Shown in pieces: positions 54,490-62,523 of a stretch of DNA of 64,000 nucleotides. The first letter of the stretch is position 1. Every line of letters begins with the position of its first letter. A model generated the notes under the pieces. The model searched no databases and had not been told where the DNA came from. It worked only from the letters and a program-made list of their open reading frames with translations. The translations under genes were made by a program, and so were the position numbers. Source of the stretch: JAEUKA01 sp044228505. GTDB taxonomy: Bacteria > Myxococcota_A > Polyangia > Palsa-1104 > JAEUJZ01. The stretch is from contig JBGAUT010000008.1 of the NCBI GenBank assembly GCA_044228505.1, forward strand, positions 138,977 to 202,976, in the 5' to 3' direction.

Positions 54490-57162
54490 TTAGGCGACCA
54501 CCAGGTTGAGGAGGCGGCCTTTTACGAAGATCGACTTTTTGATGGTCTTGCCATCGGTGAACTGGCGGACGCCGGGGTCTTGCAGGGCAAGTTTCTGGAT
54601 GCTGGCTTCGCCTTCTTCGGCGGCGACGAGTAGCTCGGCGCGCTTTTTGCCGTTTACCTGGACGACGATGGTGAGCTGATCGTCGCGGGCGGCGGCTTCA
54701 TCGAAGACCGGCCAGGCGTGAAGGGCGAGCAGGTCGGTGTGGCCGAGGGCGTGCCACAGCTCCTCGGTGATGTGGGGGGCCATCGGGCCCAGCAGGAGCA
54801 CGGCGGTTTCGATCGCTTCGCGCAGCGCGGGCGACTGGGCGGTCTGGGTGGCGAGGAAGTCGGAGATGGCGTTCGACAGCTCCATGATCGCGGCGATGGC
54901 GGTGTTAAACTGCTGCCGCTCGAAGATGTCGGTGCTGACCCGACGAATGGTCTTGTGGGTGATGCGCCGCAGACCAGCATGGGCATCGTCCATCGCGACC
55001 TGAAGCCGGACAACTTGCTGCCCATCTGTCGATTCCGCTCCGGTGCTGGTCGTCTGGGGCAACGCCAACAAGCGCTGGACCAGGCGGTACAGGCGACCGA
55101 GGAAGCGGCTGCAGCCCTCGACCCCGGCTTCGTTCCATTCCAGGACCGAGTCGGGCGGCGCGGCGAACAGACAGAACAGGCGGGCGGTGTCGGCCCCGTA
55201 CTTTTCGACGAGCGCCATCGGCTCGACGACGTTGCGGAAGGTCTTCGACATCTTCATCTGCCGCAGATACTGGGCTTCCTGGCCGCACTTGATGCAGCGC
55301 CCGTCTTGGACTTCCTCGGGGTACAGGTAGTCGTGCTCGGCGCAGCGGTAGGCGTCTTTTAAGACCATGCCCTGGGTGAGCAGGCGAGTGAACGGCTCGC
55401 GCAGGGTGGCGGGCAGGACGCCCCAGTCGGACAGCATCTTGGTAAAGAAGCGCGAATAGATGAGGTGCTTGGTGGCGTGCTCGCTGCCACCGACGTACTG
55501 GTCGACCGGCAAAAAGGTCTTGCCCGCCTCGTCGAGGATGCCGCCCGCGTAGTGGGGCGAGGTGTAGCGCAGGAAGTACCACGACGACTCCATAAAGCCG
55601 TCCATGGTGTCGGTCTCGCGCCGCGCCGGGCCTTTGCAGATCGGACAGGTGGCGTTCTTCCAGGTTGGATGGGTGGCAAGCGGGGACTGACCGCTCGGCA
55701 CGAACTCGATGTCGGTCGGCAATTGGACGGGCAGCTCCGACTCGGGAACCGGCTGATAGCCGTGCTCCTTGCACTCGACCATCGGGATCGGACAGCCCCA
55801 GTAGCGCTGCCGTGACACCAACCAGTCGCGCAACCGGAAGGAAACGGTCTGGCCGCCCTGCCCTGTTTCGGCGAGCCAGGCGGTGATCGCAGACTTGGCG
55901 GCTTCGTTGTCTTGGCCGTTAAAGGCACCCGAGTTCACCAGCGTGCCGCGCTCGGTATAGGCCGCCGTGAGCGCACTCGCATCAAGCGTCTCGCCCGCTG
56001 GCTGAATCACGATCTCGATCGGCAGGTGGTACTTTTTCGCAAACTCGAAGTCGCGCTGATCGTGGGCCGGAACGGCCATGACCGCGCCGGTGCCGTAGTC
56101 CATCAGCACGAAGTTGGCGATGTAGACCGGGATGCGGCGGCCATTTGTGGGATTTGTGACGTAGGCCCCGGTGAAGACGCCTTCTTTGACGTAGTCGTCG
56201 GCCCCACGCCGGGTCTTGTCCTCGGCCCGTACTTTTTGGACAAAGGATGTGACCTCGGACTCACGCGGGGAACCAGCACACAGGCGGAGCGCGAGCGGAT
56301 GCTCAGCGGCAATCGACATGAACGTCGCGCCAAACAGGGTGTCGGGCCGGGTGGTAAAGACCTCGATCTCGGACACGTCGGCGAGCGGCTCGGTCAGGGC
56401 AAAGCGGATGCGGGCCCCCTCGGAGCGACCGATCCAGTTTTCCTGCATGTGCAGGACTTTGTCGGGCCACTTGCCTTGGAGCTGCTTGCTATCGTCGAGG
56501 ATCTGCTGGGCGTACTCGGTAATCCGCAGGAACCACTGGGTCAGCTCGCGCTGATGAACCACCGACTGACAGCGCCAGCACAGGCCGTCTTCGACCTGCT
56601 CATTGGCGAGCACTGTGGCACAGGACGCACACCAGTTGACGAGCGCGCCTTTGCGATAGGCGAGGCCCTTTTTGAACATCTCGATGAAGATGCGCTGCTC
56701 GTGGATGAAGTACTCGGGCTCGCAGGTCGACAGCTCGTGGGACCAGTCGTAGGACTGGCCGATGCGGTGGAGCGGTCCCTTCATCGACTCGATGTTCTTG
56801 ACGGTCCAGTCGCGAGGATGAACCTTGGCTTTGATGGCGGCGTTTTCGGCAGGTAGACCGAACGCATCCCAGCCCATCGGATACAGGACGCGGTGTCCCT
56901 TCATGCGGTGGGCGCGAGCCAGCACATCGCCAATCGAATAATTGCGAACGTGGCCCATGTGGAGCCGTCCCGATGGATAGGGAAACATCTCCATGATGAA
57001 GTACTTGGGCCGGGGATCGGGTCGACCGTCAGCGGTGACGGCGGGAGGTGCCCGGAACGCTCCGGCAGACTGCCACGCGGACTGCCAGCGCGGCTCGACC
57101 TGCTGAGGGTCGTACTTTTCAGGTAAGGAGGTCAGCGTAGCGTCGGTGGAAGACGGATTCAT
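54490..57162 (-). CDS. leuS: Leucyl-tRNA synthetase
   Basis: 890 residues, full length. Class I signature P-Y-P-S-G-R-L-H-M-G-H-V-R-N-Y, the inserted CP1 editing domain with T-x-R-P-D-T-L-F-G-A and the zinc-ribbon-like C-x2-C sets, and W-Y-F-L-R-Y-T. The catalytic loop reads K-M-S-K-T-F-R-N, where most LeuRS have K-M-S-K-S-K-x-N. The last ~130 residues are the anticodon-binding and C-terminal domains (H-I-T-E-E-L-W-H and V-Q-V-N-G-K-K-R). Divergent from the OmpA-family gene. Confidence 0.96.
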   Translation of the reverse strand: MNPSSTDATLTSLPEKYDPQQVEPRWQSAWQSAGAFRAPPAVTADGRPDPRPKYFIMEMFPYPSGRLHMGHVRNYSIGDVLARAHRMKGHRVLYPMGWDAFGLPAENAAIKAKVHPRDWTVKNIESMKGPLHRIGQSYDWSHELSTCEPEYFIHEQRIFIEMFKKGLAYRKGALVNWCASCATVLANEQVEDGLCWRCQSVVHQRELTQWFLRITEYAQQILDDSKQLQGKWPDKVLHMQENWIGRSEGARIRFALTEPLADVSEIEVFTTRPDTLFGATFMSIAAEHPLALRLCAGSPRESEVTSFVQKVRAEDKTRRGADDYVKEGVFTGAYVTNPTNGRRIPVYIANFVLMDYGTGAVMAVPAHDQRDFEFAKKYHLPIEIVIQPAGETLDASALTAAYTERGTLVNSGAFNGQDNEAAKSAITAWLAETGQGGQTVSFRLRDWLVSRQRYWGCPIPMVECKEHGYQPVPESELPVQLPTDIEFVPSGQSPLATHPTWKNATCPICKGPARRETDTMDGFMESSWYFLRYTSPHYAGGILDEAGKTFLPVDQYVGGSEHATKHLIYSRFFTKMLSDWGVLPATLREPFTRLLTQGMVLKDAYRCAEHDYLYPEEVQDGRCIKCGQEAQYLRQMKMSKTFRNVVEPMALVEKYGADTARLFCLFAAPPDSVLEWNEAGVEGCSRFLGRLYRLVQRLLALPQTTSTGAESTDGQQVVRLQVAMDDAHAGLRRITHKTIRRVSTDIFERQQFNTAIAAIMELSNAISDFLATQTAQSPALREAIETAVLLLGPMAPHITEELWHALGHTDLLALHAWPVFDEAAARDDQLTIVVQVNGKKRAELLVAAEEGEASIQKLALQDPGVRQFTDGKTIKKSIFVKGRLLNLVVA

Positions 57163-57360
57163 AGGCTGCCACTACCACACAGCGCGCCCTCCCAGCAAAT
57201 TTGTCGTCGAAGAGCGAGATGGTAGGACTTTGGGATGGACGCCGCTACCGACTGAAAACGGGCTATCCGTATGATTCCTTTTGTGTCAAAGTAGTCCCAC
57301 TCCGCATGATGGGCTCTGGCTGCTCGACGCTGGCTAGGAGCCTACGCGGGTAGGACCGCT

Positions 57361-58926
57361 ATGACCAAGTCGCCCCTTCACGCAGCCAGCAAAAAAGCCC
57401 TGGTCGCCCTTGGCGCTTGGACCGCTCTGTCGGCAACCTCTGATGCGTGGGCCATCGGGGAATCGGCCCCGATCGACATCAACAAGTTCCATCCGGCACC
57501 GGGTAGCGCAAAGCTCATCACGCTCGATCTCGCCGAGGTCGGTCCGCACATGGAGTTCGTGCCGCAGCTCTTTCTGCACTACGCACGACGGCCACTGACC
57601 TACACGCTCGGAGGTGTTCCGGCGGCGGATCTGGTGCAGAACCGGCTCACGGGAGACATCTCGCTGTCGCTGTCTTTGCTCAACCGGATTCAAGTCTCGC
57701 TGGCGCTGCCGGTGACGTTCTACCAGACCGGTGAGCTGCCGGAAAATGGGTTCCTCGATCCCAAGGATCCCACCTCGGGACGGCGGGTGACTCCGGCGTT
57801 TGCGAAGGAGGGGCTGACTCAAGCGGGACAGGAAGATCTGCGCTTTGCGGTGAAAGCGGTGCTGTATCGCTATCGCAAGGACCAAGACGCGAGCAAGGTC
57901 GGGTTTCAGCTCGGCGTGGCGGGAGACTTGACGGTGCCGACCGGAAATGCCGACAGCTTCATGGGCTCGCGGCTGCCGACGTTTGCACCTCGGATCTTGG
58001 CCCATATCGACTGGCAGCGGCTGCAAGTGGCGGCGTTTGTGGGCAGTATCTTTTCGTCCACGGAGCGCTTTTACAACGCCGAGACTGCGCACAGCTTTCT
58101 GTTCGGTCTGGGACTTCAGATCGCGCTGCGTCACTCGCCGACAGCACCGATTTACTTTGTCACCGAGGTCTGGGGTGCCACGCCCTACGTCGCTACCGAT
58201 CGCCTGACCAACACGCCCGCCGAGCTAACGGCCGCGTTCAAAGCGCGCTATCACGGCTTTACCTTTTTCCTCGGTGGTGGACCGGGATTAAGCCCTGGCG
58301 TGGGTGTCCCTGACGGTCGTGCCTATGTCGGCATGAGCTATGCGGGGGTCTACGTCAAAAGGCCGCCGCCACCACCGCCACCGCCGCCGCCACCACCTCC
58401 GCCGCCGCCTCCGCGTAAGGTGGAGCCGCCACCGCCGCCGCCGCCGCTCCCTGAGCTGCCGCCGAGCTGTGAGGGCGAGGACTGTCCCGATCAGCAGCGC
58501 CGCCCCGCTCACGTCGAGATCAAGGGACAGAAGCTGGTGCTATCGGAACGAATCTTCTTCGACTTCGATCGCGACACCATCAAACCGATCAGCTTCCCCG
58601 TGCTGGACGAGGTGGTTCGTGTGCTCAAGGCGCGCCCCGACATCAAGCGGATGCGCGTCGAAGGCCATACCGACAACAAGGGCACCGACCAGTACAATCT
58701 CGATCTGTCGCGCCGGCGGGCACAGTCGGTGATGGTGTACTTGGCCGAGCATGGCGTCGAGCCATGGCGCCTGAGTTCATCGGGCTTTGGTCTGCGCTGT
58801 CCAATCATGCCAAACGACACGTCTGACCGGCGTGCACAGAATCGTCGCGTAGACTTCATCATTACAGAGCAAGAGGGCGTCACGCTGGACCCCCCGAAGT
58901 GTCCGCTCTCGCTCATCTCTCGCTAA
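57361..58926 (+). CDS. OmpA-family outer membrane protein with polyproline linker
   Basis: 521 residues. Signal peptide ending near A-W-A (residue 30). Residues about 45-330 form amphipathic strands, likely a beta barrel (L-V-Q-N-R-L-T-G-D-I-S-L-S-L). Then comes a run of 17 Pro, a second Pro run, and a short Cys-containing segment (C-E-G-E-D-C). The C-terminal OmpA domain has F-F-D-F-D-R-D-T-I-K, V-E-G-H-T-D-N-K-G-T and L-S-R-R-R-A-Q, which bind peptidoglycan diaminopimelate. It probably ties the outer membrane to the wall. The next gene, 31 bp on, is also exported. Confidence 0.85.
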   Translation: MTKSPLHAASKKALVALGAWTALSATSDAWAIGESAPIDINKFHPAPGSAKLITLDLAEVGPHMEFVPQLFLHYARRPLTYTLGGVPAADLVQNRLTGDISLSLSLLNRIQVSLALPVTFYQTGELPENGFLDPKDPTSGRRVTPAFAKEGLTQAGQEDLRFAVKAVLYRYRKDQDASKVGFQLGVAGDLTVPTGNADSFMGSRLPTFAPRILAHIDWQRLQVAAFVGSIFSSTERFYNAETAHSFLFGLGLQIALRHSPTAPIYFVTEVWGATPYVATDRLTNTPAELTAAFKARYHGFTFFLGGGPGLSPGVGVPDGRAYVGMSYAGVYVKRPPPPPPPPPPPPPPPPPRKVEPPPPPPPLPELPPSCEGEDCPDQQRRPAHVEIKGQKLVLSERIFFDFDRDTIKPISFPVLDEVVRVLKARPDIKRMRVEGHTDNKGTDQYNLDLSRRRAQSVMVYLAEHGVEPWRLSSSGFGLRCPIMPNDTSDRRAQNRRVDFIITEQEGVTLDPPKCPLSLISR

Positions 58927-58957
58927 CTACGCGACGAACCAATAGGAGCCTGAAAAC

Positions 58958-59902
58958 ATGACCACCCGTATAACTCGCCAGGGTTTCGCGCCGTCTGCCA
59001 AGACCGTGAGCCGTTCTCTGTTCGCTGGAATTGTGCTGACGATGAGCCTGTCCTCGGGCCTCGCGCTCGCCGCCGATAAGGACGTCAACTGCAACGGCGT
59101 TCCCCGTCCGTTCGAGGGTTACTGCATCGACTACTTCGCCAACGGCAATAGCTGCACGCCGATCGACGAGTTTCCTCCGAAGCGTCCCTGCGATGACTAT
59201 GTGGCCCCCGGACCAGGCACCAACGCTCGCTGTAGCAGCATGCTGGCTTCCGATCGCGATGGCGATGGTCGCGGCGACTCCTGCGACAACTGCCCGGACA
59301 AGCCCAACCTCGATCAGGCCGATGCCGACAATGACGGAGTGGGCGATGTCTGTGACAACTGCCCTGCGACACCCAATCCGGATCAGAAAGACTCAAACGG
59401 CGATGGCATCGGCGATGCTTGCGACGCCTGCCTCACCGGTATGCCAAACGCCATGCAGCCCGACACCGATGGCGATGGCAAGCCCGATGCCTGCGACAAC
59501 TGCCCGACCGTGAAGAATCCCGATCAGAAGGATGGGGATGGCGATGGCGCGGGTGATGCGTGCGACAAGTGCGTCGGCGACAACCGCAAAGATCTGGATG
59601 GCGACGGCACCCCCGATGCGTGTGACAACTGCATCGACACGCCCAATGCCGATCAGAAGGACTCGGACGGTGATGGGATTGGCGACGCCTGCGACAACTG
59701 CTTTGCCGATAAAAACACGGACCAGAAAGACACCGATGGTGATGGCATCGGTGATGCGTGTCAGCCGGGTGTCGCGGGTGGCCCCGGCTGCGCTGTGGTT
59801 CCGGGTGAATCGCCGCGCAACCTTGCCGGTGGCATGGGCTTGTTCGCCTCGCTGATGCTGCTCGCGGCTGGATTCCGTCGTCGACTTGCCACTCGCAAGT
59901 AA
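58958..59902 (+). CDS. Thrombospondin type 3 repeat protein with MYXO-CTERM-like tail
   Basis: 314 residues. AGGAG lies ahead of the ATG. Signal peptide to about A-L-A-A (residue 41). About seven calcium-binding TSP3 repeats follow, built on D-x-D-G-D-G-x-G-D-A-C-D-N-C with two Cys per unit, close to thrombospondin spacing. The end reads G-P-G-C, a hydrophobic helix and R-R-R-L-A-T-R-K, like the MYXO-CTERM sorting signal. It should be displayed on the cell surface with calcium-dependent rigidity. Confidence 0.82.
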   Translation: MTTRITRQGFAPSAKTVSRSLFAGIVLTMSLSSGLALAADKDVNCNGVPRPFEGYCIDYFANGNSCTPIDEFPPKRPCDDYVAPGPGTNARCSSMLASDRDGDGRGDSCDNCPDKPNLDQADADNDGVGDVCDNCPATPNPDQKDSNGDGIGDACDACLTGMPNAMQPDTDGDGKPDACDNCPTVKNPDQKDGDGDGAGDACDKCVGDNRKDLDGDGTPDACDNCIDTPNADQKDSDGDGIGDACDNCFADKNTDQKDTDGDGIGDACQPGVAGGPGCAVVPGESPRNLAGGMGLFASLMLLAAGFRRRLATRK

Positions 59903-59946
59903 TCCCTGCTTGTTCTTCGCTTCGGCACGCTGCATAGAATCGGCGC

Positions 59947-60789
59947 GTGCCGGAACTCCCCGAAGTTGAAACCGTCTGCCGTGGACTACGCGGCCTGGTC
60001 CAAGATCACAAACTGGTCGAGGTCGTGGTGCGTCGCCGCGATCTCCGAATTCCCATCCCCATCGACTTCGAACTCCGGCTGACCGGACGAACCGTGCTGC
60101 GGCTAGAGCGTCGCGCCAAGTACATCCTCGGATTTCTCGATAGCGACGAGGTACTGATCGCACACTTGGGAATGTCCGGTCGGCTGTTCGGCTACCGCCC
60201 GGACGATCCAAAGCGACCCACTGAGGCTGAAAAACACGATCATGTCTGGCTCCACACCGACCAAGGCACCCTGATCTGCTTCAACGACCCACGGCGCTTT
60301 GGCCTGATGACGCTGGCTTCCGCGGCCACGCTCTCCGATCATCCACTGTTCAAAGAGCTGGGTATCGAGCCGCTTTCTGACGCTCTAACACCGCAGTTTT
60401 TGCGCAACGCGCTCCGCACCAGACAAGTACCGATCAAGGTCGCGCTGCTCGATCAGTCGGTCATCGTAGGCATCGGCAACATCTACGCGAGCGAGATCCT
60501 CCATCGCGCACACATCGCCCCGCAACGACCAGCATCAGGGCTCGGTTCGGAAGAGCTGAAGGCGCTCTGTGGCAGCATCGCCGCGATTCTTCGCAAGGCA
60601 ATCCAGGCCGGCGGTTCCACGCTCCGTGACTACGTACAAGCCGACGGCGAGCTGGGTGGCTTCCAGAACTTGTTCGCGGTGTACGATCGCGAAGGTCAAC
60701 CGTGTCGACAACGGGGATGTCGCGGCACAATCGCTCGCATCGTCCAAGCCACCCGCGCTACCTATTTTTGTGCGAGCTGCCAAGTCTGA
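59947..60789 (+). CDS. mutM: Formamidopyrimidine-DNA glycosylase
   Basis: 280 residues from GTG 59947. Catalytic Pro2-Glu3 (P-E-L-P-E-V-E), Lys58, the H2TH element (D-Q-S-V-I-V-G-I-G-N-I-Y-A-S-E) and the C-terminal zinc finger C-x4-C...C-x2-C are all intact. Removes 8-oxoguanine and formamidopyrimidines and nicks the site by beta/delta elimination. The start must be this GTG because Pro must follow the initiator Met. Confidence 0.95.
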   Translation: MPELPEVETVCRGLRGLVQDHKLVEVVVRRRDLRIPIPIDFELRLTGRTVLRLERRAKYILGFLDSDEVLIAHLGMSGRLFGYRPDDPKRPTEAEKHDHVWLHTDQGTLICFNDPRRFGLMTLASAATLSDHPLFKELGIEPLSDALTPQFLRNALRTRQVPIKVALLDQSVIVGIGNIYASEILHRAHIAPQRPASGLGSEELKALCGSIAAILRKAIQAGGSTLRDYVQADGELGGFQNLFAVYDREGQPCRQRGCRGTIARIVQATRATYFCASCQV

Positions 60790-60834
60790 CCATGGATGAC
60801 ACTACATTGCCAGGTCAGGCGGGAGGTCGGGCGA

Positions 60835-60850
60835 TGTTCCACGTGGAACA
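60835..60850. promoter_or_regulatory. parS-like centromere site
   Basis: TGTTCCACGTGGAACA matches the general parS pattern TGTTNCACGTGNAACA at every position. It lies 45 bp after mutM. Flanking A and T extend the palindrome to 18 bp and six T follow, so it could instead, or also, end mutM transcription. Confidence 0.7.
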
Positions 60851-61224
60851 TTTTTTCGTGTCCCACCATGACCACTTGGGCTACGCGAGGACGATTTCTC
60901 GACGGAAACCCCGTCCTTCCCTACAAATCAAAGCAGGCTCTACAGCACGCTAGGTACTGCTCGTTTGCTACACATTTGCTACAGGGCGGCCCTTCGCTGG
61001 GCTTCTGCTCTTTCTTCTGTGTGTGGCAAGAGAGAAAACGAGCGGCCCGAGCGTCCCAGCTGGCAACGTCACCGACGGAAACAGGGGAGGGACGCTAGGC
61101 CATTTTCCAGCGTCCCGCCATCGGCCCGAGCGTCCCGGCCATGCGTCTTGGCCTCACATCGTCAGGACGGGAAGCCCAGGCTTCCTTTAGGGCACTGGCC
61201 GCTGAATGTGTCTACACTGCGCGC
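60851..61224. other. Gene-free stretch with AGCGTCCC repeats
   Basis: No supported gene. AGCGTCCC occurs at 61050-61057, 61109-61116 and 61129-61136, with the inverted copy GGGACGCT at 61089-61096. Two of the direct copies are parts of a 15-bp repeat, CGGCCCGAGCGTCCC. The inverted and second copy could also form a hairpin with a 12-nt loop. This is iteron-like spacing, but no replication initiator is seen. Confidence 0.6.
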
Positions 61225-61686
61225 ATGCCGAGTTGTGATGCGAGCGGGAAGCCTCTGTCCGGTGCGGCGCTGCGAAGGCGGGCCAAGCAGAAGCGCACAC
61301 AGTACGCCGCTGCGCTGGCCGAAGCGGGCCATGGTCCCACGGCTGCGGACTTCGCGCCGGTCGTGTCGCCCCCCGTTGGGAGGCCCACCGAAACGCTCGC
61401 TTGGGCCAATGACGTGATAGCCATCGCGATGTCTCAGGCGATGCGCGATCCGGCGCTGACCAACCCGGAGCGCTGGCGCTGGATCAAGGACTTCGCCGTA
61501 GTGCTTGGGATGTTGCGCGACAAGGCCAGCGAACAGCGCAAGGTTACCGACCTGCAAAACGAGCTGGCCCAGCTGCGGGCGCAGCACGCGCAGCTGACCG
61601 CAGCGGAAGAAGAGCGCATGGTGCATGCCTACTTGGAAAACAGCCACCGCGCTGAAGAAGAGAGCAGCGGCCTAACCAAGCCGTGA
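61225..61686 (+). CDS. Small basic/coiled-coil protein of the mobile region
   Basis: 153 residues from ATG 61225. The N-terminus is basic (R-R-R-A-K-Q-K-R). A helical segment around 105-140 is a short coiled coil (L-Q-N-E-L-A-Q-L-R-A-Q-H-A-Q-L). A-W-A-N-D-V-I and W-R-W-I-K-D-F recall small terminase or plasmid DNA-binding proteins, but I cannot place it. The frame is open 28 codons upstream, without a better start. Confidence 0.5.
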   Translation: MPSCDASGKPLSGAALRRRAKQKRTQYAAALAEAGHGPTAADFAPVVSPPVGRPTETLAWANDVIAIAMSQAMRDPALTNPERWRWIKDFAVVLGMLRDKASEQRKVTDLQNELAQLRAQHAQLTAAEEERMVHAYLENSHRAEEESSGLTKP

Positions 61687-61812
61687 CCAGCGCACCAGAA
61701 AGCAACCAGTCGAATCGGCTACCGCGTCGGAGTCTCGACTCAGTTGCAAGAGTTGCAAAGCTCCAAACTGGCTCAGCTTTCCATTGAGGGGCGTCTTGGA
61801 TGCTGAGAAGTA

Positions 61813-61849
61813 GCCCGATCGCGATCGCATACCAACCCGATCGCGATCG
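61813..61849. repeat. Two CCCGATCGCGATCG copies, 23 bp apart
   Basis: Copies at 61813-61826 and 61836-61849. Each contains the 12-bp perfect palindrome CGATCGCGATCG. The 23-bp spacing is about two helical turns. They resemble paired operator or initiator sites. Confidence 0.8.
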
Positions 61850-62039
61850 GTCGGCACTTAATCGCGACTCTCACCGACGGTGAATCGCTTAGCCAGCGGA
61901 GCGCGGACAGGCTACTCGCCATCTCTTTGGAGCGATGCAGTCCGTAGCCCTACATGGCCGATCGGCAAGCCACTCATCAAGCGACCCGACCTGCGGCGTT
62001 CCCGTCGGTAACAGGGTAGTTTTGAGTACCTGCGTATAT

Positions 62040-62066
62040 TGCAAGGTGAGCCTTATATGCCTTGCA
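62040..62066. promoter_or_regulatory. Inverted repeat upstream of the HTH gene
   Basis: TGCAAGG (62040-62046) and CCTTGCA (62060-62066) enclose 13 bp that contain TATATG, a possible -10. A candidate operator about 75 bp before the HTH gene. Confidence 0.5.
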
Positions 62067-62139
62067 GCACCCAATCGGGTCGTAGCTCGGACGGACTGCT
62101 CACGAAACCCCCTTTCAAGAGATTGGAGATCCGGAGTTC

Positions 62140-62481
62140 ATGAGCACGATCAGAGCCGACCAACCCTTAACCCTCATCCCGATGGAGCCGGAAGCGCTGG
62201 CCCGCATGATGGAGGAAGCCAGCGAGCGCGGCGCACGGCGAGCCATGGCGCAGCGCGAGACGGACGCTTTTCTTACCTCGGAGCAAGCTGCCGAGCTACT
62301 TGGCTACCGCTGTGCCGATGGCCGCCCGAACGTGCGAGCGTTCAAAGCCTTTCGGCAGCGTCATGCCGAGTTCCGAGCGCTGGCCGTGACCTTTGGCCGC
62401 CGCTTGCGCTGGCGTCGTTCTGATGTCGAGCGGTGGATGTCCGAACACCGAAAGCCGGTCGGGGGCAGCCATGCGAAGTGA
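62140..62481 (+). CDS. Excisionase-like helix-turn-helix protein
   Basis: 113 residues. GGAG precedes the ATG. The core F-L-T-S-E-Q-A-A-E-L-L-G-Y followed by L-R-W-R-R-S-D-V-E-R-W matches the winged HTH of excisionases and MerR-like DNA-binding domains (helix 51-62, wing and second helix near 90-100). An N-terminal 45 residues precede it. Such proteins are usual next to phage or plasmid replication and integration genes. It is followed by the P-loop ATPase after 42 bp. Confidence 0.65.
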   Translation: MSTIRADQPLTLIPMEPEALARMMEEASERGARRAMAQRETDAFLTSEQAAELLGYRCADGRPNVRAFKAFRQRHAEFRALAVTFGRRLRWRRSDVERWMSEHRKPVGGSHAK

Positions 62482-62523
62482 GCTGGCATCGGCGAAGCAG
62501 CGCCGAGCAAGGAGGCTGCCGAC

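Larger units (their letters stand above)
61687..62139. other. Control region with repeats, no gene
   Basis: About 450 bp without a convincing gene, AT-richer than the flanks in parts. It holds two palindromic repeats (61813-61849) and an inverted repeat (62040-62066), both listed separately, and GGAG before the next start. Confidence 0.5.

Noticed and set aside
57163..57360. T-box leader for leuS
   Set aside because: No T-box sequence or antiterminator structure seen in the 198-bp gap.
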